The notes beneath the pieces were generated by a model. It had not been told where the DNA came from. It saw only the letters and a program-made list of their open reading frames with translations, and did not search any database. Below, one piece after another: positions 1 through 8,713 of a DNA stretch of 64,000 bases (within the stretch, counting starts at the first letter, position 1; every line of letters starts with the position of its first letter). A program made the translations under genes and the position numbers. Source of the stretch: Thermopolyspora sp040678635 (GTDB lineage Bacteria > Actinomycetota > Actinomycetes > Streptosporangiales > Streptosporangiaceae). The stretch spans positions 186,001 through 250,000 of the forward strand of contig NZ_JBFATZ010000005.1 in assembly GCF_040678635.1 (NCBI RefSeq). The letters are read 5' to 3'.

Positions 1-822
1 GGCCTGCCCGTCGACGCTCGGGGCGGTGAACCCGATGCGGCCGGCGCCGTCGTTGTTCACCGCGGACCCGCGGATGACCGCGTCGATCCGGTCGCCGTCG
101 GCGAGCGCGTCCGCCAGCCGCCGCAGCACCACGATGCCCACGCCGTCGCCGCTCACGAGCCCGGCGGCGGAGGCGTCGAAGGCGCGGCAGACGCCGTCCG
201 GCGCCTGGATGCCCACCTCGTCGGGCGGGTCCACCCGGGACGGCACGCGTACGGTGACCCCGCCGGCGAGAGCGAGATCGCAGTCGCCGTCGAGCAGGCC
301 CCGCACCGCCAGGTGGACGGCGACCAGCGAGGTGGCGCAGGCGGCCTGCACCGCGACGGCGGGGCCGTGGAGGTTCAACCGGTGGGCGACCCTGCTGCCG
401 AGGAAGTCGGGCGCGTTCGCCACCCGGATCTCCCAGTCGGATACGGCGGGGCCGGATGCCCGGTGCGCCCTGAGCAGCCGGGCGTAGTCGTTCTCGCCGC
501 AGCCCGCGTACACGCCGATGGCGCCGGGGAACCGGTCGGGGTCGTGGCCCGCGTCCTCCAATGCCGCCACGGCGCACTCAAGGAACACCCGGTGCTGCGG
601 ATTGATGATCCGGGCCTCCCTGGGCGAGATGCCGAAGTAGCCGGCGTCGAACCATTCGGGGTCGTCGAGCAGCCCTCGCGCGGCGACACCATGCGGCCCG
701 GGAGTCCGCGTGATCGAGTCGACACCCACGATGAGATTCCGCCAGAATTCCGTCGGATCATTTGCACCGGGAAAACGACAGTGAAATCCGATAACGGCTA
801 CATGACCGGCAGGGTGCCCCAC
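1..822 (-). CDS. Type I polyketide synthase, N-terminal ketosynthase (partial)
   Basis: Partial gene: the start is in the window and the rest runs off the left edge (274 codons visible). The protein opens almost directly with a beta-ketoacyl synthase domain, which performs decarboxylative Claisen condensation in polyketide assembly. Visible motifs are VAVIGFHCRFPGA near residue 8, WFDAGYFGISPREA, NPQHRVFLECA, and the active-site cysteine in VQAACATSLVAVH (canonical DTACSSSLVAVH). The block NNDGAGRIGFTAPSVDGQ near the edge resembles ketosynthases of NRPS-PKS hybrid or single-module lines more than standard cis-AT modules; this is inference. The two catalytic histidines lie beyond the window. 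Start chosen: GTG at 822 with GGGGAG just upstream; an in-frame stop lies seven codons earlier (844-842). There is no room for a docking or loading domain before the KS. Further domains cannot be seen. Confidence 0.9.
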   Translation of the reverse strand, partial: MGHPAGHVAVIGFHCRFPGANDPTEFWRNLIVGVDSITRTPGPHGVAARGLLDDPEWFDAGYFGISPREARIINPQHRVFLECAVAALEDAGHDPDRFPGAIGVYAGCGENDYARLLRAHRASGPAVSDWEIRVANAPDFLGSRVAHRLNLHGPAVAVQAACATSLVAVHLAVRGLLDGDCDLALAGGVTVRVPSRVDPPDEVGIQAPDGVCRAFDASAAGLVSGDGVGIVVLRRLADALADGDRIDAVIRGSAVNNDGAGRIGFTAPSVDGQA

Positions 823-1342
823 CGACTCCCCATCTGGATCGAGTTACCTAGGCCATCAATCACCTGAGATCACGAAATGATAATAGTAATGACGCTTCAG
901 CTCCGCCACAAGAGCTCATCGCGAGGTTTTCTCATCTTCGATGACGTGCATCCGAATCTGGCCGGAAGCGGACTCTACGACCAGCTCCGACGCACGTATA
1001 ATGCGCCTCCGCACACGTGCCGCACACCCGTTCCACGACATATGGAACGTTCCCTTGTTTTGGCGGGTACAGTTCAGTCAAAATGGTTTGTCAATATTTA
1101 CACTCACCGCCGTGAATGGCATATCCGAAAATCACGATAGAGCATTCCCGAAATTTCGCTCGGGGATGCCACCGCATCGGCGGGACGTGGAAACAGGCGG
1201 TTATCCCGGTACGCAGCCGGTGCCGCCGCCGTCACGCCCGGCGGCCGACACCGCCGCCCAGGCTCATCGACCTCCCGCCCAGACGGGTCCCCGCGTCTCG
1301 GCACGTCGTCGGCACAGGCGAAGATCGGCGGGCGAGGTGGTG
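823..1342. other. Intergenic, relatively AT-rich upstream region of the PKS gene
   Basis: About 520 bases with no convincing gene. Around 860-1140 the base composition is clearly less GC-rich than the coding DNA on either side and stop codons are frequent in all frames. This fits a long regulatory region for the leftward PKS gene. A TATAAT at 997-1002 has no good -35 partner. No terminator or operator could be assigned. Confidence 0.5.
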
Positions 1343-2123
1343 CTACGAGGCCGTCTCCCCGGCGTACGCAGTGGCCTGGATGCCGTACAGCTCCGCGTAC
1401 CGGCCGCCGAGCGCCAACAACTCATCGTGGGTGCCCGCCTCGACCAGCCTGCCCCGATCCAGCACCAGGATCAGATCGGCGCCGGTGACCGTGGAGAAGC
1501 GGTGCGAGACGATCACGGTCACCGCCCCGGTCGCGCGGCCCAGCGTCCGGGCCCTGGCCATGTACCGCTCGAAGGCCGCGCCCGGCGTGTCGCCCGTGAC
1601 GATCGCGTCCACGGTGGCGCGCAGCGCTCTGCCCGCGGTGGTCGCACCAGACCGGCACGATCGCGAACAGCAGGAGCAGCAGCAGCCACGGACTCACCGT
1701 GCCGAGCGGCAGCATCATCACGACAAGCTTGGCGACGTTCGCCACCTCAAGCGTGGCGATCGTGTCGCTGCACGTGACGAGGCGGGTCACCTCGGTCCGG
1801 TGCCGCCCGTCGATACGTGCGGCGGCGAGTTGCTCCAGCGGCGCCACGGCCGCCTCGGCGAGATGCCCGAGCACGAGCACGGCCGCGAACCCGCCGAGCG
1901 GTACGAGCGCGACGAGGAGCAGGTCCCCCGTGCCCTGCCCGGCCACCTCCCCGAGCTCACCCACCCCGAGCTCACCCACGAGGAGCGCCAACGCCGCCGC
2001 CGTGGCCGCCGGGATCATGTTCTCGATCAGCAGGGCGGCCGTGAGCAAGGTCAGCGGCAGTGGGCGGGCCGCCGCCAGGACCCGTACGAGCCGCATGCGA
2101 TCCGCGATGACGCGCACGTTCAC
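1343..2123 (-). pseudogene. ABC exporter (permease-ATPase), internally deleted and frameshifted
   Basis: The first ~150 codons (GTG at 2123, leftwards) encode the start of an ABC transporter membrane domain with hydrophobic segments (LTLLTAALLIENMIPAATAA, ...WLLLLLLFAIVPVW). Near 1640 this frame stops making sense. A second frame (to 1343) then encodes only the last part of an ATPase domain: FERYMARARTLGR, the H-loop histidine in VIVSHRFSTV, then ADLILVLDRGRLVEAGTHDELL and GGRYAELYGIQ. The second half of the membrane domain, Walker A, the signature motif and Walker B are missing. An intact fused half-transporter of this type has about 580-650 residues, so over half of the gene is gone. It cannot make a working transporter. 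It may once have served the adjoining PKS cluster; that is inference. Confidence 0.75.
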
Positions 2124-2264
2124 TCCGTGTTCTCGTTCTCAGCGGTAGGTCTCGAGCGTTCCGGTCCTGCGCACGTCGAGGGAGACACAGTGGAATCGAG
2201 CCGCCCGGCGTCCCGGCGTGCGTCAGCCGGAGCGGCGGCCGGCCCGGGGGGTCACGGCGTCGGC

Positions 2265-2387
2265 GGCCCGGTCTTGTTCGTGGACGGCCGGATCGACACC
2301 GGCTGGACCATGACGATGGCCGCCGTCCTCCTCCGCCACGTCGGTGCTCTCGCCGTCCTCCCCTTCGCCCTCGCCGTGACGGTTTGA
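2265..2387 (+). pseudogene. C-terminal remnant of a RecQ-like DNA helicase
   Basis: The last ~40 codons before the TGA at 2385-2387 read GPVLFVDGRIDTGWTMTMAA and onward to LPFALAVTV. This closely follows the phosphoribosyltransferase-like tail of actinobacterial RecQ-family helicases (pattern GPVLLVDDLIDTGWTMT...LLR..GA..VLPFALA). No helicase motifs can be found upstream in this frame, where the DNA instead overlaps the ABC-exporter remnant on the other strand. I infer a gene tail left by a rearrangement whose junction lies somewhere between about 2120 and 2265. The family match is from memory of the motif, so moderate confidence. Confidence 0.5.
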
Positions 2388-2392
2388 GTCGC

Positions 2393-3277
2393 CTATCGCT
2401 CGTCCGCGGCGCCGTACGCGGAGGCGCGGAACAGGAAGGACGCCCAGGAACGGTACGGCCGCCACGCGGCGGCCACCTTGCGGTACGCGGCCAGGGGCGC
2501 GTCCTCCGGCAGGCCGTACGCCTCGCGCAGGATCGCGAACAGGCGCGGCTCGTCGCCCGGGAACACGTCCGGCGCGCCCGCGCCGCGGATCAGGATGAGC
2601 CCTGCGGAGAACGGGCCGATGCCGGGCAGGGCGCGAAGCTCGGCCAGGGCCTCGTCGGGGAGGAGTCCGCGCAGGTGCTCGGTGGTGAGCGCGCCGTCGA
2701 GGGCGGCCCGCGCCAGGCCGCGTATCCACTCCTCCTTCTGCGCGGGGAGGCCGAGGCCGCCGGCGTCGAGCAGCGTCATGGGGGGCGGGAAGGCGGCGTA
2801 CTCCCGGCCGTCCACGTTCACCCGCGCGCCGTACCGCTCGGCGATGCGCTGCTTGAGCCGGGAGGCGATCAGCATCGACGAACGCTGCACGATCACGGCC
2901 CAGCAGGCGGCCTCCCACGGGTTCCAGAAGCACACCGGCCGCAGCCCGGGGTTGCGGGCCTGAAGCTCGCCGAGCATCGGGTCGGCCTCGCCGAGCTTGG
3001 CGAAGCCGCTGCCGTCCACGTCGAGGGAGAGGATGCGCGCCACCTCCCCCCGGATCGCCGGGCCCGCGGCGCGCGTGGTGGCGACGGCGACCCCGCCGGG
3101 CGCGGCCGTCACGGTCACGCCGATCGGCAGCCAGTCGGACTCCGCGCAGTACGCGAACCGCAGCGCCCGCCCGTCGGACGGCAGCGAGCCGGTGGGCGGC
3201 CAGTCCTCGACGAAGCGAAGCGCGGCCCCGAAGTCGAACGGGCCCTCCGCCGTGATCGTGAAGCGGTGTGTGGTCAT
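2393..3277 (-). CDS. AlkA-type DNA-3-methyladenine glycosylase (HhH-GPD family)
   Basis: 294 aa. Base-excision repair glycosylase that removes alkylated purines. Residues about 1-110 correspond to the AlkA N-terminal beta domain. The HhH-GPD core follows, with the helix-hairpin-helix ELRALPGIGPFSAGLILIRG and the catalytic aspartate shortly after, in PDVFPGDEPRLF. The segment RPVCFWNPWEAACWAVIVQR fits the start of the glycosylase domain. Length is normal for actinobacterial AlkA-like enzymes lacking an Ada fusion. ATG at 3277 is the first good start. It is divergent from the flavodoxin-like gene, with a 142-base region between them. Substrate range cannot be read from sequence. Confidence 0.85.
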   Translation of the reverse strand: MTTHRFTITAEGPFDFGAALRFVEDWPPTGSLPSDGRALRFAYCAESDWLPIGVTVTAAPGGVAVATTRAAGPAIRGEVARILSLDVDGSGFAKLGEADPMLGELQARNPGLRPVCFWNPWEAACWAVIVQRSSMLIASRLKQRIAERYGARVNVDGREYAAFPPPMTLLDAGGLGLPAQKEEWIRGLARAALDGALTTEHLRGLLPDEALAELRALPGIGPFSAGLILIRGAGAPDVFPGDEPRLFAILREAYGLPEDAPLAAYRKVAAAWRPYRSWASFLFRASAYGAADER

Positions 3278-3419
3278 GGGCGTAGGTTACGGAATCGCGG
3301 TGACGCTCTTGACCGTTCGTCGTTTCGCCGAGGGCGGCACCCTTTACTATGTAGATCATGGAGACGTTGCAGCGTCCCGGACTCGGCCGGGACGGCCGGT
3401 GCGTGAGAGGATCGGCGTC

Positions 3420-3887
3420 GTGTCGGGAAACGTCCGGCGGCTGCTGATCGTGCATCACACCGCCTCGCCCACGCTGCAGGAGCTGTTCGAGGCGGTACGG
3501 CGAGGCGCGACCACCGACGAGATCGAAGGCGTCGAGGTGGTCGCCCGTGCCGCGCTGCGCGCCACCGCCGTTGACGTGTTCGAGGCCGACGGCGTCGTTC
3601 TCGGCACCCCGGTCAACATCGGCTACATGAGCGGGGCGCTCAAGCATTTCTTCGACACGATCTACTATCCGTGCCTGGAGGAGACGCGGCGCCTGCCGTA
3701 CGGGCTGTATGTGCACGGTAACAACGACGCGACCGGTGCGGTGCGGGCGGTGGAGTCGATAACCACCGGGCTCGGCTGGGAACGTGTGCACGAGCCGGTG
3801 ACCGTGATCGGTGCGCCCGGCAAGGACGATCTGGAGGCGTGCTGGGAGCTCGGCGCCACGGTCGCCGCGACGATCAGCCCTGTCTGA
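3420..3887 (+). CDS. Flavodoxin-fold NAD(P)H:FMN reductase-like protein
   Basis: 155 aa. Begins RRLLIVHHTASPTLQELFEAV, the first beta strand and FMN-phosphate loop region of flavodoxin-like proteins. Later come DGVVLGTPVNIGYMSGALKHFFD (the classic second FMN-contact segment, G(T/S)PxxxGxMSGxLKxFxD) and GLYVHGNNDATGAVRAVESI. Such proteins bind FMN and act as small cytosolic reductases; the partner is unknown. GTG at 3420 is the likely start, with GAGAGG about ten bases upstream; the ATG at 3358 is out of frame. A hairpin at 3914-3952 separates it from the converging chitinase operon. Confidence 0.75.
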   Translation: MSGNVRRLLIVHHTASPTLQELFEAVRRGATTDEIEGVEVVARAALRATAVDVFEADGVVLGTPVNIGYMSGALKHFFDTIYYPCLEETRRLPYGLYVHGNNDATGAVRAVESITTGLGWERVHEPVTVIGAPGKDDLEACWELGATVAATISPV

Positions 3888-3913
3888 CCCGGCCGCGACG
3901 GCCCCCGGCGGAC

Positions 3914-3952
3914 GGATCGCCGACCGGCGCGGAGGCGACCGGCCGGCGATCC
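3914..3952. terminator. Bidirectional hairpin between converging genes
   Basis: A 14-base stem (GGATCGCCGACCGG pairing with CCGGCCGGCGATCC, one mismatch) around an 11-base loop lies between the stop of the flavodoxin-like gene and the stop of the leftward chitinase operon. No T-run follows, which is usual for actinomycete terminators. Confidence 0.6.
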
Positions 3953-3968
3953 GCTCAGGGCTCGCGGG

Positions 3969-5525
3969 TCAGAGCCCGTCGAGATAGGGGCGGTGGCTGC
4001 GGGAGAACTCGAAGGAGTTGAATTTGTCCCAGTTGATCGACCAGGCCATCAGGCCGCGCAGCCCCGGGTAGACGCCGCGCGGCCGATAGGCGCCGCAGCC
4101 GGTGCCCTTGGCCAGGCAGGTGAAGGCCTTCTGCACCTCCGAGACGGTGGTGAAGCCGTTCCCCGCGTACGGCGCGGCGGGCAGGCCGATGGCGACCTGG
4201 TCCGGGCGCAGCGCGGGGAAGAAATCGTTCGGGTTGCCCCGCACCGGGAACCCGGCCAGGAGCATGTCGGTCATGGCGACGTGGAAGTCGTGGCCGCCCA
4301 TGGTGTGGTACTGGTTGTCCAGTCCCATGATCGGCCCGGAGTTGTAGTCCTGCACGTGCAGCAGGGTGAGGTCGTTGCGCAGGGCGTGGATGACGGGCAG
4401 GTACGACCCCCGGCGCGGGTCGTCGTTGCCCGTGCCCGGCCCGTAGAACTGGTACCCGAGCTGGACGAAGAACGTCTCGGGGGCCATGGTCAGGGTGAAG
4501 CGGGAGCCGTACCGGGCCTTGAGGGTGCGCAGCGCCGAGATCAGGTTGACGATGACGGGGGTGGTCGGGTTGCGGAAGTCGGTGTCGTTCGGGTTGAGGT
4601 AGAGGGAGTGCCCCTCGAAGTCGATGTCGAGGCCGTCGAGGCCGTACCTGTCGATGATCGCGGAGACGGAGTTCACGAACGCGTCCCTGGCGGCGGCCGT
4701 GGTGAGCTGGACCTGGCCGTTCTGGCCGCCGATGGAGATCAGGACCTTCTTGCCGGCCTGCTGTTTGGCGCGGATGGCGGCGGTGAACTCGGCCTCGCTC
4801 TCCACCTGGGGGCATTCGGCGACGGGGCACCGGGTGAACCGGATGTCGCCGGAGGTGGGGGTGGTGGGCTCGCCGAAGGCGAGGTTGATGATGTCCCACT
4901 CGTCCGGCACATCCGCCATCCGGACATATCCCGATCCGTTGGCGAATGAGGCGTGGAGGTAGCCGACCATCAGCCGATCACCCGGGGGCGGCGGGTTCGT
5001 CGTCGGCGTGGGCGTCGGCGTTGGGGTGGGCGTCGGCGACTCCGACGGGGTGCCGGGGCCGTCGAGGACGATGTCGTCGGCGTGGTAGGTGCCCTGCCCG
5101 TACCATCCGTTGACGTGGATCGTCACGCTGGTCTCCCCCGGGCCCGTGGTGAACGACGTGGACAATTGGGTCCACGCCGCGCCCGGGGAGGCCCAGGTCT
5201 CGCCGTGCCCGGCCGCGCCGAGGAACACGAAGTTCCCCCGGACCCACGCCGACAGAGTGTACGCCGTGGACGGCCGGACGTTGATCGTCTGCTCGCAGCG
5301 GGCGAAGTCGTTGCCGGCGGGCGTGGCGGCCAGCGCCCGGCTTCCGCCGTGCACGGGCGAGGTGACCGTCTCGGCCTGTCCCGAGCAGGTCCACCCGGTC
5401 AGCCCGGACTCGAAGCCGGGGTTGGCCGCGATGTTCGCCGCCTGGGCGGGCTGGGCGACCAGCGCCACCCCGGCGACGGCGAGCGCCGCGGCGGCCACGG
5501 CCGCCGCCGTACGGATGCGTCTCAT
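3969..5525 (-). CDS. Secreted GH18 chitinase with N-terminal carbohydrate-binding domain
   Basis: 518 aa. Residues 1-29 are a Sec signal peptide ending in AQA. Residues about 30-155 form a jelly-roll carbohydrate-binding module of the CBM4/9/16 style (NPGFESGLTGWTC...YHADDIVLD). A proline/threonine linker follows (about 158-182), then the family 18 catalytic barrel to the end. The catalytic signature DGLDIDFE is at 297-304, with E304 as acid/base; KKVLISIGG and LTMAPE are also family motifs. It hydrolyses chitin outside the cell by substrate-assisted retaining catalysis. The ATG is only ten bases after the stop of the upstream chitinase, so the two form an operon. Domain plan is ChiC/ChiD-like; the exact subfamily is uncertain. 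Confidence 0.93.
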   Translation of the reverse strand: MRRIRTAAAVAAAALAVAGVALVAQPAQAANIAANPGFESGLTGWTCSGQAETVTSPVHGGSRALAATPAGNDFARCEQTINVRPSTAYTLSAWVRGNFVFLGAAGHGETWASPGAAWTQLSTSFTTGPGETSVTIHVNGWYGQGTYHADDIVLDGPGTPSESPTPTPTPTPTPTTNPPPPGDRLMVGYLHASFANGSGYVRMADVPDEWDIINLAFGEPTTPTSGDIRFTRCPVAECPQVESEAEFTAAIRAKQQAGKKVLISIGGQNGQVQLTTAAARDAFVNSVSAIIDRYGLDGLDIDFEGHSLYLNPNDTDFRNPTTPVIVNLISALRTLKARYGSRFTLTMAPETFFVQLGYQFYGPGTGNDDPRRGSYLPVIHALRNDLTLLHVQDYNSGPIMGLDNQYHTMGGHDFHVAMTDMLLAGFPVRGNPNDFFPALRPDQVAIGLPAAPYAGNGFTTVSEVQKAFTCLAKGTGCGAYRPRGVYPGLRGLMAWSINWDKFNSFEFSRSHRPYLDGL

Positions 5526-5535
5526 CGCACGACCC

Positions 5536-7155
5536 CTACGGAAGCGTGGCCAGGTGCGGCTTGACGGTCCGGGAGAAGTTCCAGTTGTTGCCGGCGTCCC
5601 AGTTGATGGACCAGGTCATCGCGCCCCGGATGCCGGGGTACGCGCGCGGCGGCACGAAGCTGCCGCAGTTGGTCCGGGTGGCCAGGCAGGTGAGCGCCTG
5701 GTTGACCAGGGACGGGGCGACCACGCCGCCGCCCGCCGCGCCGGGTCCGGCCGGGAGGCCGAGCGCCACCTGGTCGGGCCGCAGGCCGTTCTCCAACTGG
5801 ATGCACGCCAGCGCGGTCATGAAGTCGACCGTGCCCTGCGAGTACGCGAAGGTCTGGTCGCAGCCGAGCATCGAGCCGGAGTTGTAGTACTGCGTGTGCA
5901 CGACGGTGAGGATGTCGGAGATGCTCCGCGCGAGCTTGAAGTACTCCATCCCGGTGGACTGCATGTCGATCGTCTGCGGCGCCATCGTGATGATCAGCCC
6001 GTTGCCGGCCTTGGCGTGCAGCCGCCGCAGCGCGTCGGCCATGAAGGTGGCGTTGAGGCCGTTCTCCAAGTCGATGTCGACGCCGTCGAAGCCGTAGTTC
6101 TGCATGATCGCGTACACCGAGTCGGCGAAGGCGATCGCCGCGGCCGTGCTCGCCACCTGGACCCGGCCGGCCTCGCCGCCGACCGACAGGATGACCTTCT
6201 TGCCGCGCGAGTGCAGCGTCTGCACGTCGGCGCGGAACTGGGCGTCGGTGTAGCCGCCGAGCGCCGCGGACAGCTCCGGGTCGAGGGCGAAGGTGACCTG
6301 GCCGGGGGTCGAGGTCGCCTCGCCGAACGCGATGGCGATCAGGTCGTACTCGTTCGGCACCGCCGACAGCCGCAGCTCGGTGGCCGGGTTGACGAAGTTG
6401 TGCCAGTAGCCGGTGAGGAAGTGCTTGGGCAGCTGCCCGATCGGGCAGCCGGTGGTGGTGCCGGTGGCCGGGTCGCTCGCCGCCGACTCGCCCGTCGCGT
6501 TGTACGCCCGGACGGTGTAGGTGTGCGAGGTGCAGGCGGCCAGGCCGCTGATCGTGGCGCCGGTCCCGGTCACGGTGGGGCGCAGCGTACCGCCCTCGTA
6601 GATCCGATAGCCGGTCACGGAGCCGCTCGCGGCGCTCCACGACAGCGAGATCGAGCCGTCGGTCACGCCGGTGACCGACGGCGTGCCGGGTTTGCCGGGG
6701 ACGCCGTCGGTCGGCGTGATCGTCGGGGTGGGCTCGACGTCCCCGCCGCCGCAGGACGCGCCGTTGAGGCGGCAGTTGGAGATCACCGCTCCGGCGCCGC
6801 CGGGGCTGCCGTTGAAGCCGAAGCTCGCGGTGCCGCCGGGCGGGATGACGGCGTTCCAGCCCACGTTGGTGAAGGTGAAGTGCTGGCCGTTGCGGGTCAT
6901 GGCGGCGTCCCAGAACGTGCCGATGTTCGACCCGGCGGGCAAATCGAACTCGACCCGCCACCCGTTGATGGCGGTGCCGCCGCCGTTGGTGATGACGAAT
7001 TTGCCCTCCCAGCCCGATCCCCAGTCGGAGATCTTGGTGAAGGCGGCGGTGGGCGTGGCGGCGGTTGCGGGGACGGCGGCGAAGAGGACGGCGACGAGCG
7101 CCGCGGCGAGGGCGACGGCCACGGACGGCATTCGCCAGGTGAACCTGTTGTGCAT
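5536..7155 (-). CDS. Secreted GH18 chitinase with CBM2 and FN3 domains
   Basis: 539 aa. A signal peptide (1-33, ending ATAA) is followed by a CBM2-type module at about 35-138 (FVITNGGGTAINGWRVEFDL, a closing cysteine pair), a short TP linker, a fibronectin type III domain at about 155-236, and a GH18 barrel from about 245. The catalytic signature DGVDIDLE is at 357-364 (E364). The CBM2 anchors the enzyme to crystalline chitin and FN3 spaces it from the catalytic unit. It is the first gene of the operon with the second chitinase ten bases downstream. The promoter region carries the perfect palindrome at 7264-7280. The two enzymes share fold but differ in binding module, suggesting complementary attack on the polymer. 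Confidence 0.93.
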   Translation of the reverse strand: MHNRFTWRMPSVAVALAAALVAVLFAAVPATAATPTAAFTKISDWGSGWEGKFVITNGGGTAINGWRVEFDLPAGSNIGTFWDAAMTRNGQHFTFTNVGWNAVIPPGGTASFGFNGSPGGAGAVISNCRLNGASCGGGDVEPTPTITPTDGVPGKPGTPSVTGVTDGSISLSWSAASGSVTGYRIYEGGTLRPTVTGTGATISGLAACTSHTYTVRAYNATGESAASDPATGTTTGCPIGQLPKHFLTGYWHNFVNPATELRLSAVPNEYDLIAIAFGEATSTPGQVTFALDPELSAALGGYTDAQFRADVQTLHSRGKKVILSVGGEAGRVQVASTAAAIAFADSVYAIMQNYGFDGVDIDLENGLNATFMADALRRLHAKAGNGLIITMAPQTIDMQSTGMEYFKLARSISDILTVVHTQYYNSGSMLGCDQTFAYSQGTVDFMTALACIQLENGLRPDQVALGLPAGPGAAGGGVVAPSLVNQALTCLATRTNCGSFVPPRAYPGIRGAMTWSINWDAGNNWNFSRTVKPHLATLP

Positions 7156-7263
7156 GGGGCGACCTCTGCTGGGGGGTGGGGGGTTATCCGGGCCGCGTCG
7201 GCCGTTCGGCGACGGCCTGGCGGTGTCAGGTGCGGACGGCGACAGAGGTGGGGGCGGCTTTCG

Positions 7264-7280
7264 TTAGGAAAGTTTCCTAA
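7264..7280. promoter_or_regulatory. Palindromic operator of the chitinase operon
   Basis: Perfect 17-base palindrome TTAGGAAAGTTTCCTAA about 110 bases upstream of the chitinase ATG, followed by an AT-rich stretch. Palindromes of this appearance occur before chitosanase and other polysaccharidase genes in actinomycetes, where ROK-family repressors bind them; the assignment here is by resemblance only. It does not look like the DasR site (a GGTCTAGACC-type core). Confidence 0.6.
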
Positions 7281-7539
7281 TAATTACAAGGGATTGTAAG
7301 ACCGTGTCGGAGCGCCGGGCAAGGCCCAATCCACCGCGCCTCGGCGAACTCCCGCGGGCATCGCCGACCGCCCAGCCGACCGCCCAACGGAATCACCCTT
7401 GACGCGCGACCCAGGCGAGCGATGCCATGTTTCTGCTGGACAAGCCAGGAATTATCACGACAACAAAGCCCCGGCGACGTCCGGCGAGCCGACCCCGGCC
7501 GACCGACGACGCGGCAACCATCAGGAAAGAGCGCCTGCC

Positions 7540-8580
7540 ATGACCTTCACGTTCGGGATATTCGACTCCTTCGACCTCGGTGCCTCGACCCCCGGACAGG
7601 TCCTCGCCGACCGCCTCGACTACGCCGTCGCCGCCGAGGCCGCCGGCATCGGCCACTACCACGTGACCGAGCACCACGGCACGCCGCTGTCGGTGTGCCC
7701 GTCCCCGAACCTGTTCCTGGCCGCGCTCAGCCAGCGCACCACGACGATGCGGATCGGCGCCCTGGTCCACGTGCTGCCCGCCTACGAGCCGCTGCGCCTC
7801 GCCGAGGAGATCGCCACGCTCGACCAACTCTGCGGCGGGCGTCTTGACGTCGGCGTCGGCAGCGGCGTCAGCCCGTACGAGCTGGCCTTCTTCGGCGTCG
7901 AGCCGGAGAACGCCCGCGCCCGGTACGCCGAGACGCTGGAGGTGGTGACCCGCGCCCTGACGACCGGCCGCATGGTGCACAAGGGCCGCCTGCTGCGCGA
8001 CTACGACGTCGAACTGTCCATCGGGCCGGTCCAGCGCCCCCACCCGCCGCTGTGGTACGCCTCCAGCAACACCCGCACCGCCGAGTGGGCGGGAGCCAAC
8101 AACGTCAACTTCGTCGGCCGCTGGAACGGCGGCGTCTTCGCCGAGGCCGCCGAGACGTACTGGAACGCCTGGCGGGAGGCGCACGAGCCGGACGCCGCCC
8201 CGCCCCGCCTCGGCGTCGCCGCCACCGTGCACATCGGCGCGACCGACGGCGAGGCGCTCGCCCGCTACCGCAGGGCCAACGCCGTCTTCTGCCAGCAGCT
8301 CACCTGGCTGTGGCACCGCAACGGCGACCACCGCGGCGACGCCTACGCCGACACCGAGAACACGCTGCGCAGCGGCACCGCGCTGGTCGGCACCGCCGAG
8401 ACCGTCCGCGACCTGCTCATCGAGCAGATCGAGCGGGCCCCGGTCAACTACTTCGAGGCCACCTTCGCCTTCGGCGACCTCACCGCCGAGGAGGCGAGGC
8501 ACAGCCTGCACGCCTTCGCCGAAACCGTCATGCCCGCCGTACGCGCGGCGGCGGCCCGCCGTACGCACGAGGCAGGCTGA
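7540..8580 (+). CDS. LLM-class flavin-dependent monooxygenase
   Basis: 346 aa, the usual length for a bacterial luciferase-like monooxygenase. Opens MTFTFGIFDSFDLG. The middle part shows HYHVTEHHGTPLSVCPSPNLFLAAL (N-terminal strand and flavin-contact segment), RIGALVHVLPAYEPLRLAEEIATLDQL and GRLDVGVGSG, all family hallmarks. Such enzymes use reduced FMN or F420 with oxygen to oxidise small molecules in the cytosol; the substrate cannot be inferred. ATG at 7540 is preceded by AGGAAAG with good spacing. It stands alone: the next gene starts 133 bases downstream with its own Shine-Dalgarno sequence. Confidence 0.88.
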   Translation: MTFTFGIFDSFDLGASTPGQVLADRLDYAVAAEAAGIGHYHVTEHHGTPLSVCPSPNLFLAALSQRTTTMRIGALVHVLPAYEPLRLAEEIATLDQLCGGRLDVGVGSGVSPYELAFFGVEPENARARYAETLEVVTRALTTGRMVHKGRLLRDYDVELSIGPVQRPHPPLWYASSNTRTAEWAGANNVNFVGRWNGGVFAEAAETYWNAWREAHEPDAAPPRLGVAATVHIGATDGEALARYRRANAVFCQQLTWLWHRNGDHRGDAYADTENTLRSGTALVGTAETVRDLLIEQIERAPVNYFEATFAFGDLTAEEARHSLHAFAETVMPAVRAAAARRTHEAG

Positions 8581-8713
8581 CGACCGAAGCGGCCCCTCCA
8601 GGAGAACGCCGGCCCACGGCGCGGAAGGGTCCGGGCACCCGAGCGACGAAATTGTCGGACGCCGCTGATATCCATACGCCGACCATGTTGGTACGGCGCT
8701 GTGGAGGCCACCG

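Noticed and set aside
997..1002. TATAAT promoter-like hexamer
   Set aside because: No -35 element at the right distance on the plus strand and no plus-strand gene downstream; a chance match in an AT-richer region.
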